A stretch of 24,311 nucleotides of DNA from CAZPHU01 sp964419255 (GTDB lineage: Bacteria > Fibrobacterota > Chitinivibrionia > Chitinivibrionales > CAYFVL01), in the NCBI GenBank assembly GCA_964419255.1, contig CAYQOU010000061.1:1-24311 (forward strand). The letters are read 5' to 3'. A program made the translations under genes and the position numbers. Shown here in pieces: positions 16,780-24,278 of this stretch (position 1 is its first letter; every line of letters begins with the position of its first letter). A model generated the notes under the pieces. That model had not been told where the DNA came from. It made no database searches and worked only from the letters and a program-made list of their open reading frames with translations.

Positions 16780-16794
16780 TTCGGGAGGTTAGTA

Positions 16795-17622
16795 ATGAAC
16801 GTAAAAAATTTTACACGATCAGCAGGGTGCGCAGCCATGATAACGGCTCTTCTTCTGGGAGGGTGTGAGCGCGACAAAACGGCCGCGAAGAAGGAGATTC
16901 TCTTACTGTGTGGTGGATCCATGCGCGCACCGATGGAATCCGTTGTCAAACATTTTAACGAACATCATAGTGACATCGAGGTCGTTTCCACCTATGGCGG
17001 CTCGGGAGAGCTGATGGCGCAGTTGCAACAGACAAATAAAGGCGACATCTATGTCTGTCACGATCCGTTTATGGAGTGGGGGGAGCAGAAGGGGATAATC
17101 GACCGGTGGACAACCGTCGGCTACCTGGATGTGGTTTTAGCGGTACCGAAGGGAAATCCGAAAAACATTCATACGTTTGCTGACCTGGCCAAGCCGGGTT
17201 TGAGGCTGGGGCTTGGAGACGAACGCTATTCGACCACCGGCTGGATTGTCAAAAACATGCTGGAGAAAGTGTCGTATGCGGACAGCATCCGTGCAAATGT
17301 TCGCATGGAAACAAAAGGGCATCAGTCACGGGCTACGGATGTGAGCCTGGGGAGCCTGGATGCGACGATAATCTGGAATGCTGTTGCCGATCTTTACAAG
17401 GACAAGCTGGATATTATTCCACTGCCTAAAGACAAAATAGACGCAGTTACTTCCGCAACTTACAAAAAGAGTGATCTAAAGAAAATCAAGGTTACCGTCG
17501 GCATGACTTCTTATGGGAAAAATAAACCTCATGTTAAAAAGTTTTATGAGTATGTGGAAAAGGAAAGCCCGGCCGTATTTGCCGCTAACGGCTTGACGCC
17601 GCTTGAGGGAGTCGCGCCATGA
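16795..17622 (+). CDS. ModA-like substrate-binding lipoprotein 2
   Basis: The 275-residue protein has a classic lipobox LLGGC (Cys24). It belongs to the same binding-protein class as its neighbour: ILLLCGGSMRAPMESVVKHF opening, STYGGSGELMAQL, KGDIYVCHDP, VLAVPKGNPKN and LRLGLGDERYSTTG. Similarity to the first copy is clear in these blocks but the rest differs widely, so it is not a recent duplication. It may have a different ligand preference (for example tungstate versus molybdate) or supply the same permease. GGGAGG precedes the ATG by about 6 nt. It overlaps the permease gene by ATGA. Confidence 0.84.
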   Translation: MNVKNFTRSAGCAAMITALLLGGCERDKTAAKKEILLLCGGSMRAPMESVVKHFNEHHSDIEVVSTYGGSGELMAQLQQTNKGDIYVCHDPFMEWGEQKGIIDRWTTVGYLDVVLAVPKGNPKNIHTFADLAKPGLRLGLGDERYSTTGWIVKNMLEKVSYADSIRANVRMETKGHQSRATDVSLGSLDATIIWNAVADLYKDKLDIIPLPKDKIDAVTSATYKKSDLKKIKVTVGMTSYGKNKPHVKKFYEYVEKESPAVFAANGLTPLEGVAP

Positions 17623-18416
17623 CCAGTGTAAAGACACATGTATCATGGTTTGATCACGTGATGGCGATTCCACTGGCGGCGTATCTGATTGTGGTTGTGT
17701 CTCTGGTGGTAGCCATTTTCATATCTATTACGGGACCGTCACTGAAAGAAGCTTTTTCCGAGACCGCGGTTATTCGGGCCGTGTGGCTTTCACTCTCCAC
17801 CTCCCTGGCAAGTACGTCACTGTCGATTCTGATAGCGGTGCCCGCCGGTTACATATTGTCGCGGCACAATTTCCCGGGTAAAACGCTGTTTGACACGGTG
17901 CTTGATTTGCCGATTGTGCTGCCGCCGCTTGTCATGGGGTTAAGCGTTCTTATTTTCTTTAACACGGTTCCCGGCCGTTTTATCGAAAATATCATGGAAT
18001 TTGTTTACACCTGGCGGGGAATAATACTGGTGCAGTTTATCGTCGGATGCGCTTTTTGCGTGCGGGTAATAAAAGCGGCGTTTGACGGGATGAATTATGA
18101 GTATGAAAACGTCGCCATGATACTGGGGGCGGCCAGAGCGCAGACATTCTTCAAGGTAACGCTCCCGCTTGCCAGGCAGGGAATCGTAGCCGGAGCGGTG
18201 ATTGGATGGGCGCGCATATTCGGATTGTTCGGCCCTATTCTTCTGGTCAGTGGCACCATGCGTAACCGTACGGAGATCATGCCCACAACCATTTTTCTGG
18301 AAACCAGTATCGGGCGCATAGAAGTTGCCCTGGTTATTGCGACGTTGATGATCATGATTTCGCTTTCCACGCTGGTGCTGTTTCGACTGCTTGGCGGAAA
18401 GGGGTATATGTGGTAG
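17619..18416 (+). CDS. Oxyanion ABC transporter permease, ModB-like
   Basis: The 265-residue membrane protein has about six hydrophobic segments. Near residue 165 it carries the permease coupling loop YENVAMILGAARAQTFFKVTLPLARQGI, which matches the EAA motif (A..LGA......F..V.LP). The FxxPxL/LPPLVMGLSVLIF segment is typical of ModB/CysT/WtpB permeases. ATGA overlap links it to the upstream binding protein, and its stop overlaps the ATPase gene by 7 nt. Confidence 0.88.
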   Translation: MTSVKTHVSWFDHVMAIPLAAYLIVVVSLVVAIFISITGPSLKEAFSETAVIRAVWLSLSTSLASTSLSILIAVPAGYILSRHNFPGKTLFDTVLDLPIVLPPLVMGLSVLIFFNTVPGRFIENIMEFVYTWRGIILVQFIVGCAFCVRVIKAAFDGMNYEYENVAMILGAARAQTFFKVTLPLARQGIVAGAVIGWARIFGLFGPILLVSGTMRNRTEIMPTTIFLETSIGRIEVALVIATLMIMISLSTLVLFRLLGGKGYMW

Positions 18417-19069
18417 AACAGTGCACGGGAATTTCGGTGAAAGAGATTTCGTTTAAAATAGGCACCTTTGCTCTCGAGAAGGTTGATTTAGGCGTGGCTC
18501 GGGGAAAGTACTCAGTACTCACCGGCCCCAATGGGGCGGGCAAGTCCATTCTCCTCAAGCTCATTTGCGGCTTGTATAAGCCGACGGACGGAACAATTGC
18601 CATAAACGAGAGCCAGGTTACGGCGCTTCCGCCGTGGAGACGTAATGTCGGCTACGTGCCCCAGGATGGCACTCTGTTTCCCAATCGCTCGGTAAGGGGC
18701 AATATTTTATTTGGTCTGGAGGTGCGAAAAATCGAGAAGGATATTAGGAAAAAGAAAGCAGACGATATTATGAGCCTTCTTAACATAACGCATCTGCAGG
18801 ATCGCAAAATCGCCGGTCTAAGCGGTGGGGAACGTCAGAAGGTCAGTCTCGCCCGGGCGCTGGTGTTCGACCCATCAGTACTGCTTCTTGACGAGCCGGT
18901 GAGTGCTATTGACGAAAGTTCACGCGATAATCTCTGCCGCGAGATCAAGCGCATTCAGCGGGAGCTGAATGTAACCACCCTTCACGTCAGCCACAACAGC
19001 CGCGAAACAGAGCTTGTGGCGGATACGATTCTTTACCTCAGAAACGGGAAAATTGAATCGGAGGGATGA
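18410..19069 (+). CDS. Oxyanion ABC transporter ATPase, ModC-like, lacking the C-terminal sensing domain
   Basis: The 219-residue ATPase starts at GTG 18410, overlapping the permease gene. It has Walker A GPNGAGKS (39-46), signature LSGGERQKV (from 137), Walker B VLLLDEPVSAID (from 157) and the switch His in TLHVSHNSRET. Q-loop VGYVPQDGTLFPN is also present. E. coli-type ModC is about 350 residues because of a C-terminal Mop/TOBE domain that binds molybdate and shuts the pump down; that domain is absent here, so any feedback must come from elsewhere. The stop at 19069 is clean and no remnant follows. Confidence 0.88.
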   Translation: MVEQCTGISVKEISFKIGTFALEKVDLGVARGKYSVLTGPNGAGKSILLKLICGLYKPTDGTIAINESQVTALPPWRRNVGYVPQDGTLFPNRSVRGNILFGLEVRKIEKDIRKKKADDIMSLLNITHLQDRKIAGLSGGERQKVSLARALVFDPSVLLLDEPVSAIDESSRDNLCREIKRIQRELNVTTLHVSHNSRETELVADTILYLRNGKIESEG

Positions 19070-19440
19070 AAAAGTATTATCCAACTCATCCTTTTGATGA
19101 AGCATTTGATAAACATGACGCGTTCCGAGCCCAACACGCTATTTTTTTTCTCATGTCTTGATCTTCTGTTTTTTTGGGGTGCTGGATGGAGGCCGGGCAG
19201 GGGAACGGTCGTGCCAGGCATGAAGCTATTGTTTACCCCCACCCCCGGGAGTCTGTATAAGAAACCCTACCTCCCGTCATCCCCGGACAATGATGTTGCA
19301 CGAAGCTTTTCGTGCAGCAACTCCCGCCCCCACCTCCTGGTACCTCATCGTCCACGGGGAGGGCATGTAAACAGTATTGGAAAAAACATTGGTAATATGG
19401 GGAAGGAGTGAAGATTCGACCACTGTTTCTTTTTTAAGTG
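19070..19440. other. Intergenic repeats and possible weak terminator
   Basis: No convincing gene. GCGT...ACGC (about 19121-19140) followed by eight T (19142-19149) is a weak terminator candidate for the transport operon. At 19188-19206, GGCCGGGCAGGGGAACGG resembles CCGGGTAGGGGACGG at the end of the window (24274-24288), so both may be pieces of one repeat family. A hairpin lies at 19295-19321 (GTTG...CACGAA pairing with TTCGTG...CAAC around GCTT). Confidence 0.45.
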
Positions 19441-19445
19441 AATGC

Positions 19446-19474
19446 AAAAAGGGGAGTCATAAAAATGACTCCCC
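19446..19474 (-). terminator. Rho-independent terminator of the PEP-CTERM gene
   Basis: GGGGAGTCAT (19451-19460) and ATGACTCCCC (19465-19474) form a perfect 10-bp stem with a 4-nt loop. Read on the minus strand it is followed by TTTTT. It lies 50 bp beyond the stop codon of the minus-strand gene, exactly as expected. Confidence 0.9.
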
Positions 19475-19523
19475 CAACACATTAAGCCTGTTTTCGGTGG
19501 AAGGCTGTTAATGCGGTTACTAC

Positions 19524-20111
19524 TTATGCAATCTTCTTTTTGCGAGAGAAGAAGCCAAGAAGGCCAAGCCCCATGAATATCAGAACGCTGGTGCATGGTT
19601 CCGGAGCTTCAACGGTGAGGCTTGCAGCGCTTGGCGTATTAAGATCTACAAGAGAATAAAGGCCAAAAAACTCATCGTTATTATTAAAGGAAATGTCTAC
19701 CGATAAATCATCCTGGTTAAACCAGTCTATTGATGATATATCCAGTTGTAGATCTTTCATTTCGTAGTTAAATTCCGTGGCGGCTAGATTGAAAGTGTTT
19801 TTTGATCCGTTTACACAGATATCAAGCTGAGTTTCAGAATCAGCAGTGTAATCAATGGTCAAATATGCACTTTTTACACTACTGTAATCTGTCAAAGCGG
19901 AAAGATCGTAATCGAAAGAAACCTTTTCGTCTGACGATAAAAGATATATGTCCGCCTGATCATAAATTCCGTCATAATCGGTGTCATAATAAAACCCTGA
20001 TGTAAATTCATCGGCGGGGGTTTCATCAATGGTGATAACATCCGCATTAGCAGAGAACAGAAAAGCCGAAGCGACGAGGGGTAGAACGAATTTTGCCTTG
20101 CTTAGAAACAT
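19524..20111 (-). CDS. PEP-CTERM sorted surface protein
   Basis: The 195-residue protein has a signal peptide (MFLSKAKFVLPLVASAFLFSANA) and an acidic, Asp/Ser/Tyr-rich beta-type body without an identifiable enzyme motif. Its C-terminus is a sorting signal: PEP (170-172), a hydrophobic helix VLIFMGLGLLGFF and RKKK. By family knowledge exosortase/XrtA-type proteases cut at PEP and release the protein to the exopolysaccharide surface; no exosortase is in this window. AGGAG lies 7 nt before ATG (20111). It stands alone with its own terminator, so it is a single-gene unit. Function unknown; an extracellular matrix role is the family expectation. Confidence 0.85.
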   Translation of the reverse strand: MFLSKAKFVLPLVASAFLFSANADVITIDETPADEFTSGFYYDTDYDGIYDQADIYLLSSDEKVSFDYDLSALTDYSSVKSAYLTIDYTADSETQLDICVNGSKNTFNLAATEFNYEMKDLQLDISSIDWFNQDDLSVDISFNNNDEFFGLYSLVDLNTPSAASLTVEAPEPCTSVLIFMGLGLLGFFSRKKKIA

Positions 20112-20789
20112 TGAAAAACTCCTTTGTTTGTAGTTAAAAAAGTAAATAAAGAAAACCGCTTAGCTTTCTATCCTTGCCACTTAGCAAGAAACGCTCCAAA
20201 AATTACATTTCGACTTCACGGTACGTAAACTACTGTGAGTCAATGCACTAAGAATAAATGCCGTATGTTAGATATCTAACAAAAAGTAATTATGCAAGAT
20301 TTGCCGACAGTGTGTCGTAAAAGTTTACAGGTGACCGCAGTTATATGTGTTTACGGCTATAAATAATGTTAAGCTGTATGTTGACTTATGGTTAGAATTG
20401 TGTTAGGCGTCTTTAGATGTGTGCAAGTTGACAGCAGTTACTTTTTGTGAAATCTTCGATTAACGATGGCTCATAATCTTGTACTGCTTTGGGTGTTACA
20501 AAAAGTTTATAAAAGTGTTGGAAATATGTTATTCGCGGGAAGCGGTGTCGTGCTTAAGGAGCCCCCCCCCCGGGTGTCAAGAACTGTGGCTGCATTTGTT
20601 AGGGAAATGTTGTAATTGCATGTCTTTTCCGGCATCTATGCTTTACACAATCTTCCATCGATTTTCGTTTTTGCATACTGCAACATATACGATCAATGTA
20701 TCACGGTGAAAAGAAAATCCGGGTATGCACGGAAAAAAATCAATCAGCCGACGAGGGGGATGAATAAAGCAACTATTGTTGACACATAG
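20112..20789. other. AT-rich intergenic region upstream of the PEP-CTERM gene
   Basis: No gene is convincing on either strand; the base composition is richer in A+T than the neighbouring genes. It holds a 16-bp palindrome (20266-20281), an 11-bp inverted pair (ACAAAAAGTAA 20279-20289, TTACTTTTTGT 20438-20448) 148 bp apart, and a run of ten C near 20562-20571. The minus-strand promoter of the PEP-CTERM gene should lie here but cannot be placed with confidence. Confidence 0.45.
20266..20281. promoter_or_regulatory. 16-bp perfect palindrome, possible operator
   Basis: TGTTAGATATCTAACA is a perfect palindrome about 155 bp upstream of the PEP-CTERM start. Its symmetric form and position fit a dimeric regulator site, and its right edge overlaps one arm of the 11-bp inverted pair. 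No regulator family could be assigned. Confidence 0.4.
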
Positions 20790-20960
20790 GGTTGCAGGGT
20801 GGTGGATGGGGATACCATACGGGTTTTTCTTCCAGACAGCGAATCTGACGAATCACCAAGAATCCTTTGTCTTGACACTGAGGAAACGTTTGCCGGAAGC
20901 AATAAGCCGGTCACCCTCTGGGGGAAAAGCGCAAAGAAAAAGGCACAGCAGATTTTCTAA
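20790..20960 (+). pseudogene. Staphylococcal-nuclease-like (SNase) gene fragment
   Basis: The frame from 20790 to TAA 20958-20960 reads GCRVVDGDTIRVFLPD, then ...PRILCLDTEET and KPVTLWGKSAKKKAQQIF. This is the N-terminal part of an SNase/TNase domain: the VVDGDTI strand, the R.L..DTPE-like catalytic strand (DTEE here) and the WGK.A...A helix. A stop codon (TAG 20787) lies just upstream and no start or signal is present; the C-terminal half with the second catalytic Arg/Glu region is missing. It is a dead remnant, about 56 codons of a normally 130-170 residue domain. Confidence 0.75.
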
Positions 20961-21043
20961 TGACCAAATACAAATGAATGATAACAATTAACCGACCTCC
21001 GGCCCGCTAAATAAATAAACGGATAACCTGCCATTTCTCATTA

Positions 21044-21168
21044 TTCCCTGGAAGACTCGCCGCAAAATATATCGGGCATAACTGCCCCCACCCCCGCGAC
21101 TGCTTGTGGAACACGCGTAGGCGAGGCAGTTATGCCCGATATATAATTTTGGAGGGTTTGCCAGGGAA
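21044..21168. repeat. MITE-like element, ~125 bp, with ~40-bp imperfect terminal inverted repeats
   Basis: The left arm starts TTCCCTGG (21044-21051) and includes ATATATCGGGCATAACTGCC (21067-21086). The right arm has the exact complement of that 20-mer (21125-21144) and ends CCAGGGAA (21161-21168). The stretches between are also partly complementary. The centre is about 38 nt of GC-rich sequence and there is no transposase. This is the form of a miniature inverted-repeat element; as RNA it would be a long hairpin. No clear target-site duplication was seen. Confidence 0.75.
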
Positions 21169-21187
21169 ATGTGCGAGGTCGGGTGAA

Positions 21188-21274
21188 CTCACAAATGAAC
21201 CTGACTTTGATTTCTACGAGGGCAAGTACAAGCAGATTTGGAATTTTGGAATTCGGGACAACCAGTTCAATTAA
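21188..21274 (+). pseudogene. Possible C-terminal remnant of an unknown gene
   Basis: The frame reads LTNEPDFDFYEGKYK, then QIWNFGIRDNQFN, and stops at TAA 21272-21274. The mix of aromatic and charged residues looks protein-like, but I do not recognise the family. It begins directly after the MITE-like element, whose sequence is open in the same frame. It may be the tail of a gene interrupted by that element, or chance. Confidence 0.25.
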
Positions 21275-21458
21275 ATTCAAGCTCTCGATTACAAGAAATC
21301 AGTCATCCTTTATTCCTCAGCCCCATGCCGGATTCTTGCAAACATAGACTTCTGCTTTCTCCTTGCACAAACCAATGCAATCGAAAAAATGCCCGATATT
21401 GCCGCTTTCAACTGCGCACGCGTAAGTCTGCATTAATCATTACCAATATTAGATAGTC

Positions 21459-23645
21459 CTACTTCACAATAACCGGCGTGGTCTGCGTTACCCTCGCGCC
21501 GCGCACCTTTACAAGATACAGGCCGGCGGGGATATGCGTCAACGAATATTTCCCGCTGCCGGCAGCGTTGAACCTCGCGACTGTCTTGCCTTTGACATCG
21601 ATCATCCTTATGCTCATGCTATTATCAAACGGCGTAACGTTCAACATCCTGCCCTTTACGCTGACAGACGGGCGGACGGCGCGAGGCGTCTGTTTAGTGA
21701 AAACGGATGTCGTGCCGGTGGGCAGGAGCACGACATTGCTTATCGTAACGTTCTGATTAACCCCGGAACCCGTGCCGCCGAAGTTAAACGCGAGCTGAGC
21801 GTTCTCGTCGGTTGGATCGGCCATGTCGAAATCAAGCGTGTACGTATCCTCGTCGCTGGTCAGGTCGAACGATTTCGCCTCGCTGTACAGGTGTCCCCAG
21901 TCTATATTCTCCCCGCCAAGTCTTTCGAGTTGAACGAGGATCGATCTGTTTTCCGCGGCCGAGGCCGTGAAGGTAAGCTTGTAGGTTTTTCCCTGCTCGA
22001 GGTTTATGCCCTGCTGTGTAAGCTGCGGCTGATAGGACTCCGTGCCTGCGCTCGTAATGTTAATTTCCACCTCGTTGCACCTGACCGCGGCTGATGCCTC
22101 TGCCCCGTCGCTCGCGTTGGTAAGCGTCCAGTCAGAACCGAGGCCGGGACCGGAGAAGATGCCGTCGGCGACCAGGTTGTTTGGGGTGGGATCCGGGGCA
22201 TCATCACACACTACTATCTCTTCGTTGAACTGATACGAGCTTAACCTGAACGGCTCCTCCGTCCCCTTGAATACGAGGTAGAGAAAATCCTTAACGCCGG
22301 CGCTGGCTGTTCTGTCGATTTCGCACACGAAATCCTGCCACGTGTCCCATCCGCCCGTTGAGGCGATGTCACACGTCCCAATTAACGTCCCCGACTCGCT
22401 TCCGATCCTGAACTCAACGCTCCCTCCCGACGAGCCGCTCGCGGCACGCACGGTAACCTCCGCCGCCCCCGCTCCGAAATCAACTCCTTTCAGACGAATC
22501 CAGTCATTGTTGGAAATGGATCTGACTATCATCCCCTCGTTGGAGATGCTTTCGGTCGTGATACCGGACTGCTTGTTGATGGTCGATGCGAGTATCTGCT
22601 TGTAGGGATCAAAATTCTTTATCTGCCTGACGCCGCCATGGGTAACAATGACTTCCTTCATCGTACCGTCTTCATTGTACACAAGGGAGTCCACGCTGAT
22701 ATTGCGTTGATTGACGCTGGGGGCGTCATTGGCATCCGCTACCCTGCGGTCGTGGTAGAACATGTACCATTTGCCTTGATATTCTATAGGGGCGTGGTGA
22801 TTGTTGTTGTGCCTGTTGATATTTTGTCCGTTGATAGACGGGTTGCGCAGTACCGGACCTTGATAGGTGAACGGTCCTACGGGACTATCGCCTGTCATAT
22901 ACACGATAGCCGCGCCGGGCTCACCCGCAGGAGGCTCAAAATCGTTGACATAAGAAAAATAGTATGTACTTCCGCGCTTGTGCATATAGGAGGCTTCAAA
23001 AGGACGCGGCGCTTCAATGGTGATCGCCTGAGAATCCTGCAGGGAAATCATATCGTCATTGAGTCGCATCACGCGAAAAGAGTTTTCACCGCCGCCTCCG
23101 TAGTAGAGATACCCCTGACCATCATCGTCAACAAACGCCGCAGGATCAAACAGCCACGGAACATTGCAGTTTCTGCACCACGAGCCTCTGCCGGCAAGCT
23201 CTCTTCCGTTATGCACATCGTTAAAGGGCCCCTCGGGTCGGGGCGCGGTAACTACCCCTACCGGACCTCCCGCGCCGCACGGGTAGAGGTAAACCGTATT
23301 GTCGCGCACCACTGCACCCGGGGCGTAAGCACGGGCGTCGGTGGAGCTTGTGTTGTTCCTCCAGTCGCGGGGCACACGGAACACCTCGCCGTGATCGACC
23401 CAGTTCACCATGTCGTCGGTGGATACAAGCGTGTAGGCCTGAATCACGTATCCGGCGTCGGGATCTACGCTTTGATCATCGTTGGAAGCGTAGACATAAA
23501 GCCTGTCGTTCCACACGATGGGCTGAGGGTCGGCGGTGTACTTGTGGGTGAGAATCGGGTTAGCCGAAGGTGCAACAGCCGTGACACCGATCATAATACC
23601 GGCAGATATGACGGCCGCGGACAAAATATTTCTCACTCTTGTCAT
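21459..23645 (-). CDS. Secreted family 43 glycoside hydrolase with CBM6-like and CBM4/9-like modules and a T9SS-type tail
   Basis: The 728-residue protein has a signal peptide (about 1-28), then a GH43 five-blade propeller to about 340. The three expected acids are visible: D39 in TADPQPIVW (base), D167 in LFDPAAFVDDDG (pKa modulator) and E217 in RPFEASYMHK (acid). By family knowledge such enzymes cut beta-xylosides or alpha-L-arabinofuranosides from hemicellulose; which one cannot be read here. Residues 345-475 look like CBM6 (WIRLKGVDFG, GGWDTWQDF), and 490-642 like CBM4/9 (LVADGIFSG, GKTYKLTFTASA). The last 70 residues (V..KGRMLNV, MIDVKGKTVARF, IPAGLYLVKV) resemble type-A sorting tails of Bacteroidota/Fibrobacterota. 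AAGGAGG lies 5 nt before ATG 23645. It is a stand-alone gene with no obvious terminator. Confidence 0.88.
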   Translation of the reverse strand: MTRVRNILSAAVISAGIMIGVTAVAPSANPILTHKYTADPQPIVWNDRLYVYASNDDQSVDPDAGYVIQAYTLVSTDDMVNWVDHGEVFRVPRDWRNNTSSTDARAYAPGAVVRDNTVYLYPCGAGGPVGVVTAPRPEGPFNDVHNGRELAGRGSWCRNCNVPWLFDPAAFVDDDGQGYLYYGGGGENSFRVMRLNDDMISLQDSQAITIEAPRPFEASYMHKRGSTYYFSYVNDFEPPAGEPGAAIVYMTGDSPVGPFTYQGPVLRNPSINGQNINRHNNNHHAPIEYQGKWYMFYHDRRVADANDAPSVNQRNISVDSLVYNEDGTMKEVIVTHGGVRQIKNFDPYKQILASTINKQSGITTESISNEGMIVRSISNNDWIRLKGVDFGAGAAEVTVRAASGSSGGSVEFRIGSESGTLIGTCDIASTGGWDTWQDFVCEIDRTASAGVKDFLYLVFKGTEEPFRLSSYQFNEEIVVCDDAPDPTPNNLVADGIFSGPGLGSDWTLTNASDGAEASAAVRCNEVEINITSAGTESYQPQLTQQGINLEQGKTYKLTFTASAAENRSILVQLERLGGENIDWGHLYSEAKSFDLTSDEDTYTLDFDMADPTDENAQLAFNFGGTGSGVNQNVTISNVVLLPTGTTSVFTKQTPRAVRPSVSVKGRMLNVTPFDNSMSIRMIDVKGKTVARFNAAGSGKYSLTHIPAGLYLVKVRGARVTQTTPVIVK

Positions 23646-24075
23646 GAATTCCTCCTTTTATGTAGTAAAACGCCTGCCCGATGCCGTGTGCCTTTTAATG
23701 TGTACTTAAAAAGATACCGCATTTAAAGCAGCTTATCAATAATATAAACGTTTTAGTGGCATGTCGCGGACCTGTAGACTATGAAAACGTTGAACTGCAG
23801 TTCAACATCAATGGGGAATCGATCTTTGTCGCAATCATTTCAAACGGATGCCGAAATACTGTGCGTGTTTTTACGTCTTTCCGAAAACAGTGTACAAATT
23901 ACACTCGATAACAGTCCGATCTATTCCTCTCTTGACTCACCAACAGTATCCAAAGTAGACAGCATTGTACGAGCCACAGTGCTCAGGAGGATACATGGCG
24001 AAGCTGTCTGGTACGACTTGGCGACTCTTTCGAGGACAGGATTGCGTTTACGTTTTTTATTTGGTTGGCCGGAGG
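23646..24075. other. Upstream region of the GH43 gene
   Basis: It contains an 18-bp palindrome (23789-23806) and otherwise no recognised gene. On the plus strand AGGAGG (23985-23990) precedes ATG 23995, opening a 54-codon frame that runs straight into the repeat at 24076; no family is recognised. A longer plus-strand frame from 23781 overlaps it in another phase and is also unrecognised. AT-rich sequence at 23703-23757 may hold the minus-strand GH43 promoter, but no pair of hexamers stands out. Confidence 0.4.
23789..23806. promoter_or_regulatory. 18-bp perfect palindrome, candidate operator for the GH43 gene
   Basis: GTTGAACTGCAGTTCAAC is perfectly symmetric and lies 144 bp upstream of the GH43 start codon. 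A sugar-responsive repressor or activator site is plausible. The core GAAC-N4-GTTC also resembles the Gram-positive LexA (DinR) box, but the neighbouring gene is not a DNA-repair gene. The regulator is unknown. Confidence 0.5.
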
Positions 24076-24278
24076 CCGGGTAGCAATGCCGTTGCTTTAA
24101 GGTTGACTTTAGCAATTCTCCGGGGCAAATACACCCCCTCCCAGCCTCCCCCTTGGTGAGGGGGAGGAGCTAACACTAAGATTAACAACGCGTTAAAGCC
24201 TTCCCCTTGCCAGTGGGAAGGTTTGGAAGGCGTACGTTTCTCAGGAGTCAAGCTTTACGCAACGGCATTGAGACCGGG
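24076..24278. repeat. Structured intergenic repeat with terminal inverted repeats and inner hairpins
   Basis: The left arm 24076-24107 and right arm 24247-24278 are imperfect inverted repeats with a perfect 12-bp core (CAATGCCGTTGC 24084-24095; complement 24259-24270). Inside are two C-rich hairpins: CCTCCCCCT/AGGGGGAGG (24145-24167) and CCTTCCC/GGGAAGG (24199-24221). C-rich paired hairpins of this kind are common as multi-copy intergenic repeats in many bacteria (general knowledge). The sequence just outside the right arm (CCGGGTAGGGGACGG) resembles 19188-19206. Confidence 0.65.

Noticed and set aside
19094..19411. A 105-codon plus-strand frame after the ATPase gene
   Set aside because: It runs across a hairpin and repeat-like C/G-rich sequence, has Pro/Arg-rich low-quality translation, and has no clear ribosome site.
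20479..20709. A 76-codon frame in the AT-rich intergenic region
   Set aside because: It crosses a ten-C run, has no ribosome site and gives a Cys-rich translation resembling no family.
22638..23726. A 362-codon open frame antisense to the GH43 gene
   Set aside because: The opposite strand encodes a coherent signal peptide, GH43 catalytic motifs and binding modules; the antisense frame has no recognisable features and is a codon-bias shadow.
23793..23802. GAAC-N4-GTTC as a LexA (SOS) box
   Set aside because: The match is to the Gram-positive type; the downstream gene is a glycosidase, and the organism appears Gram-negative.
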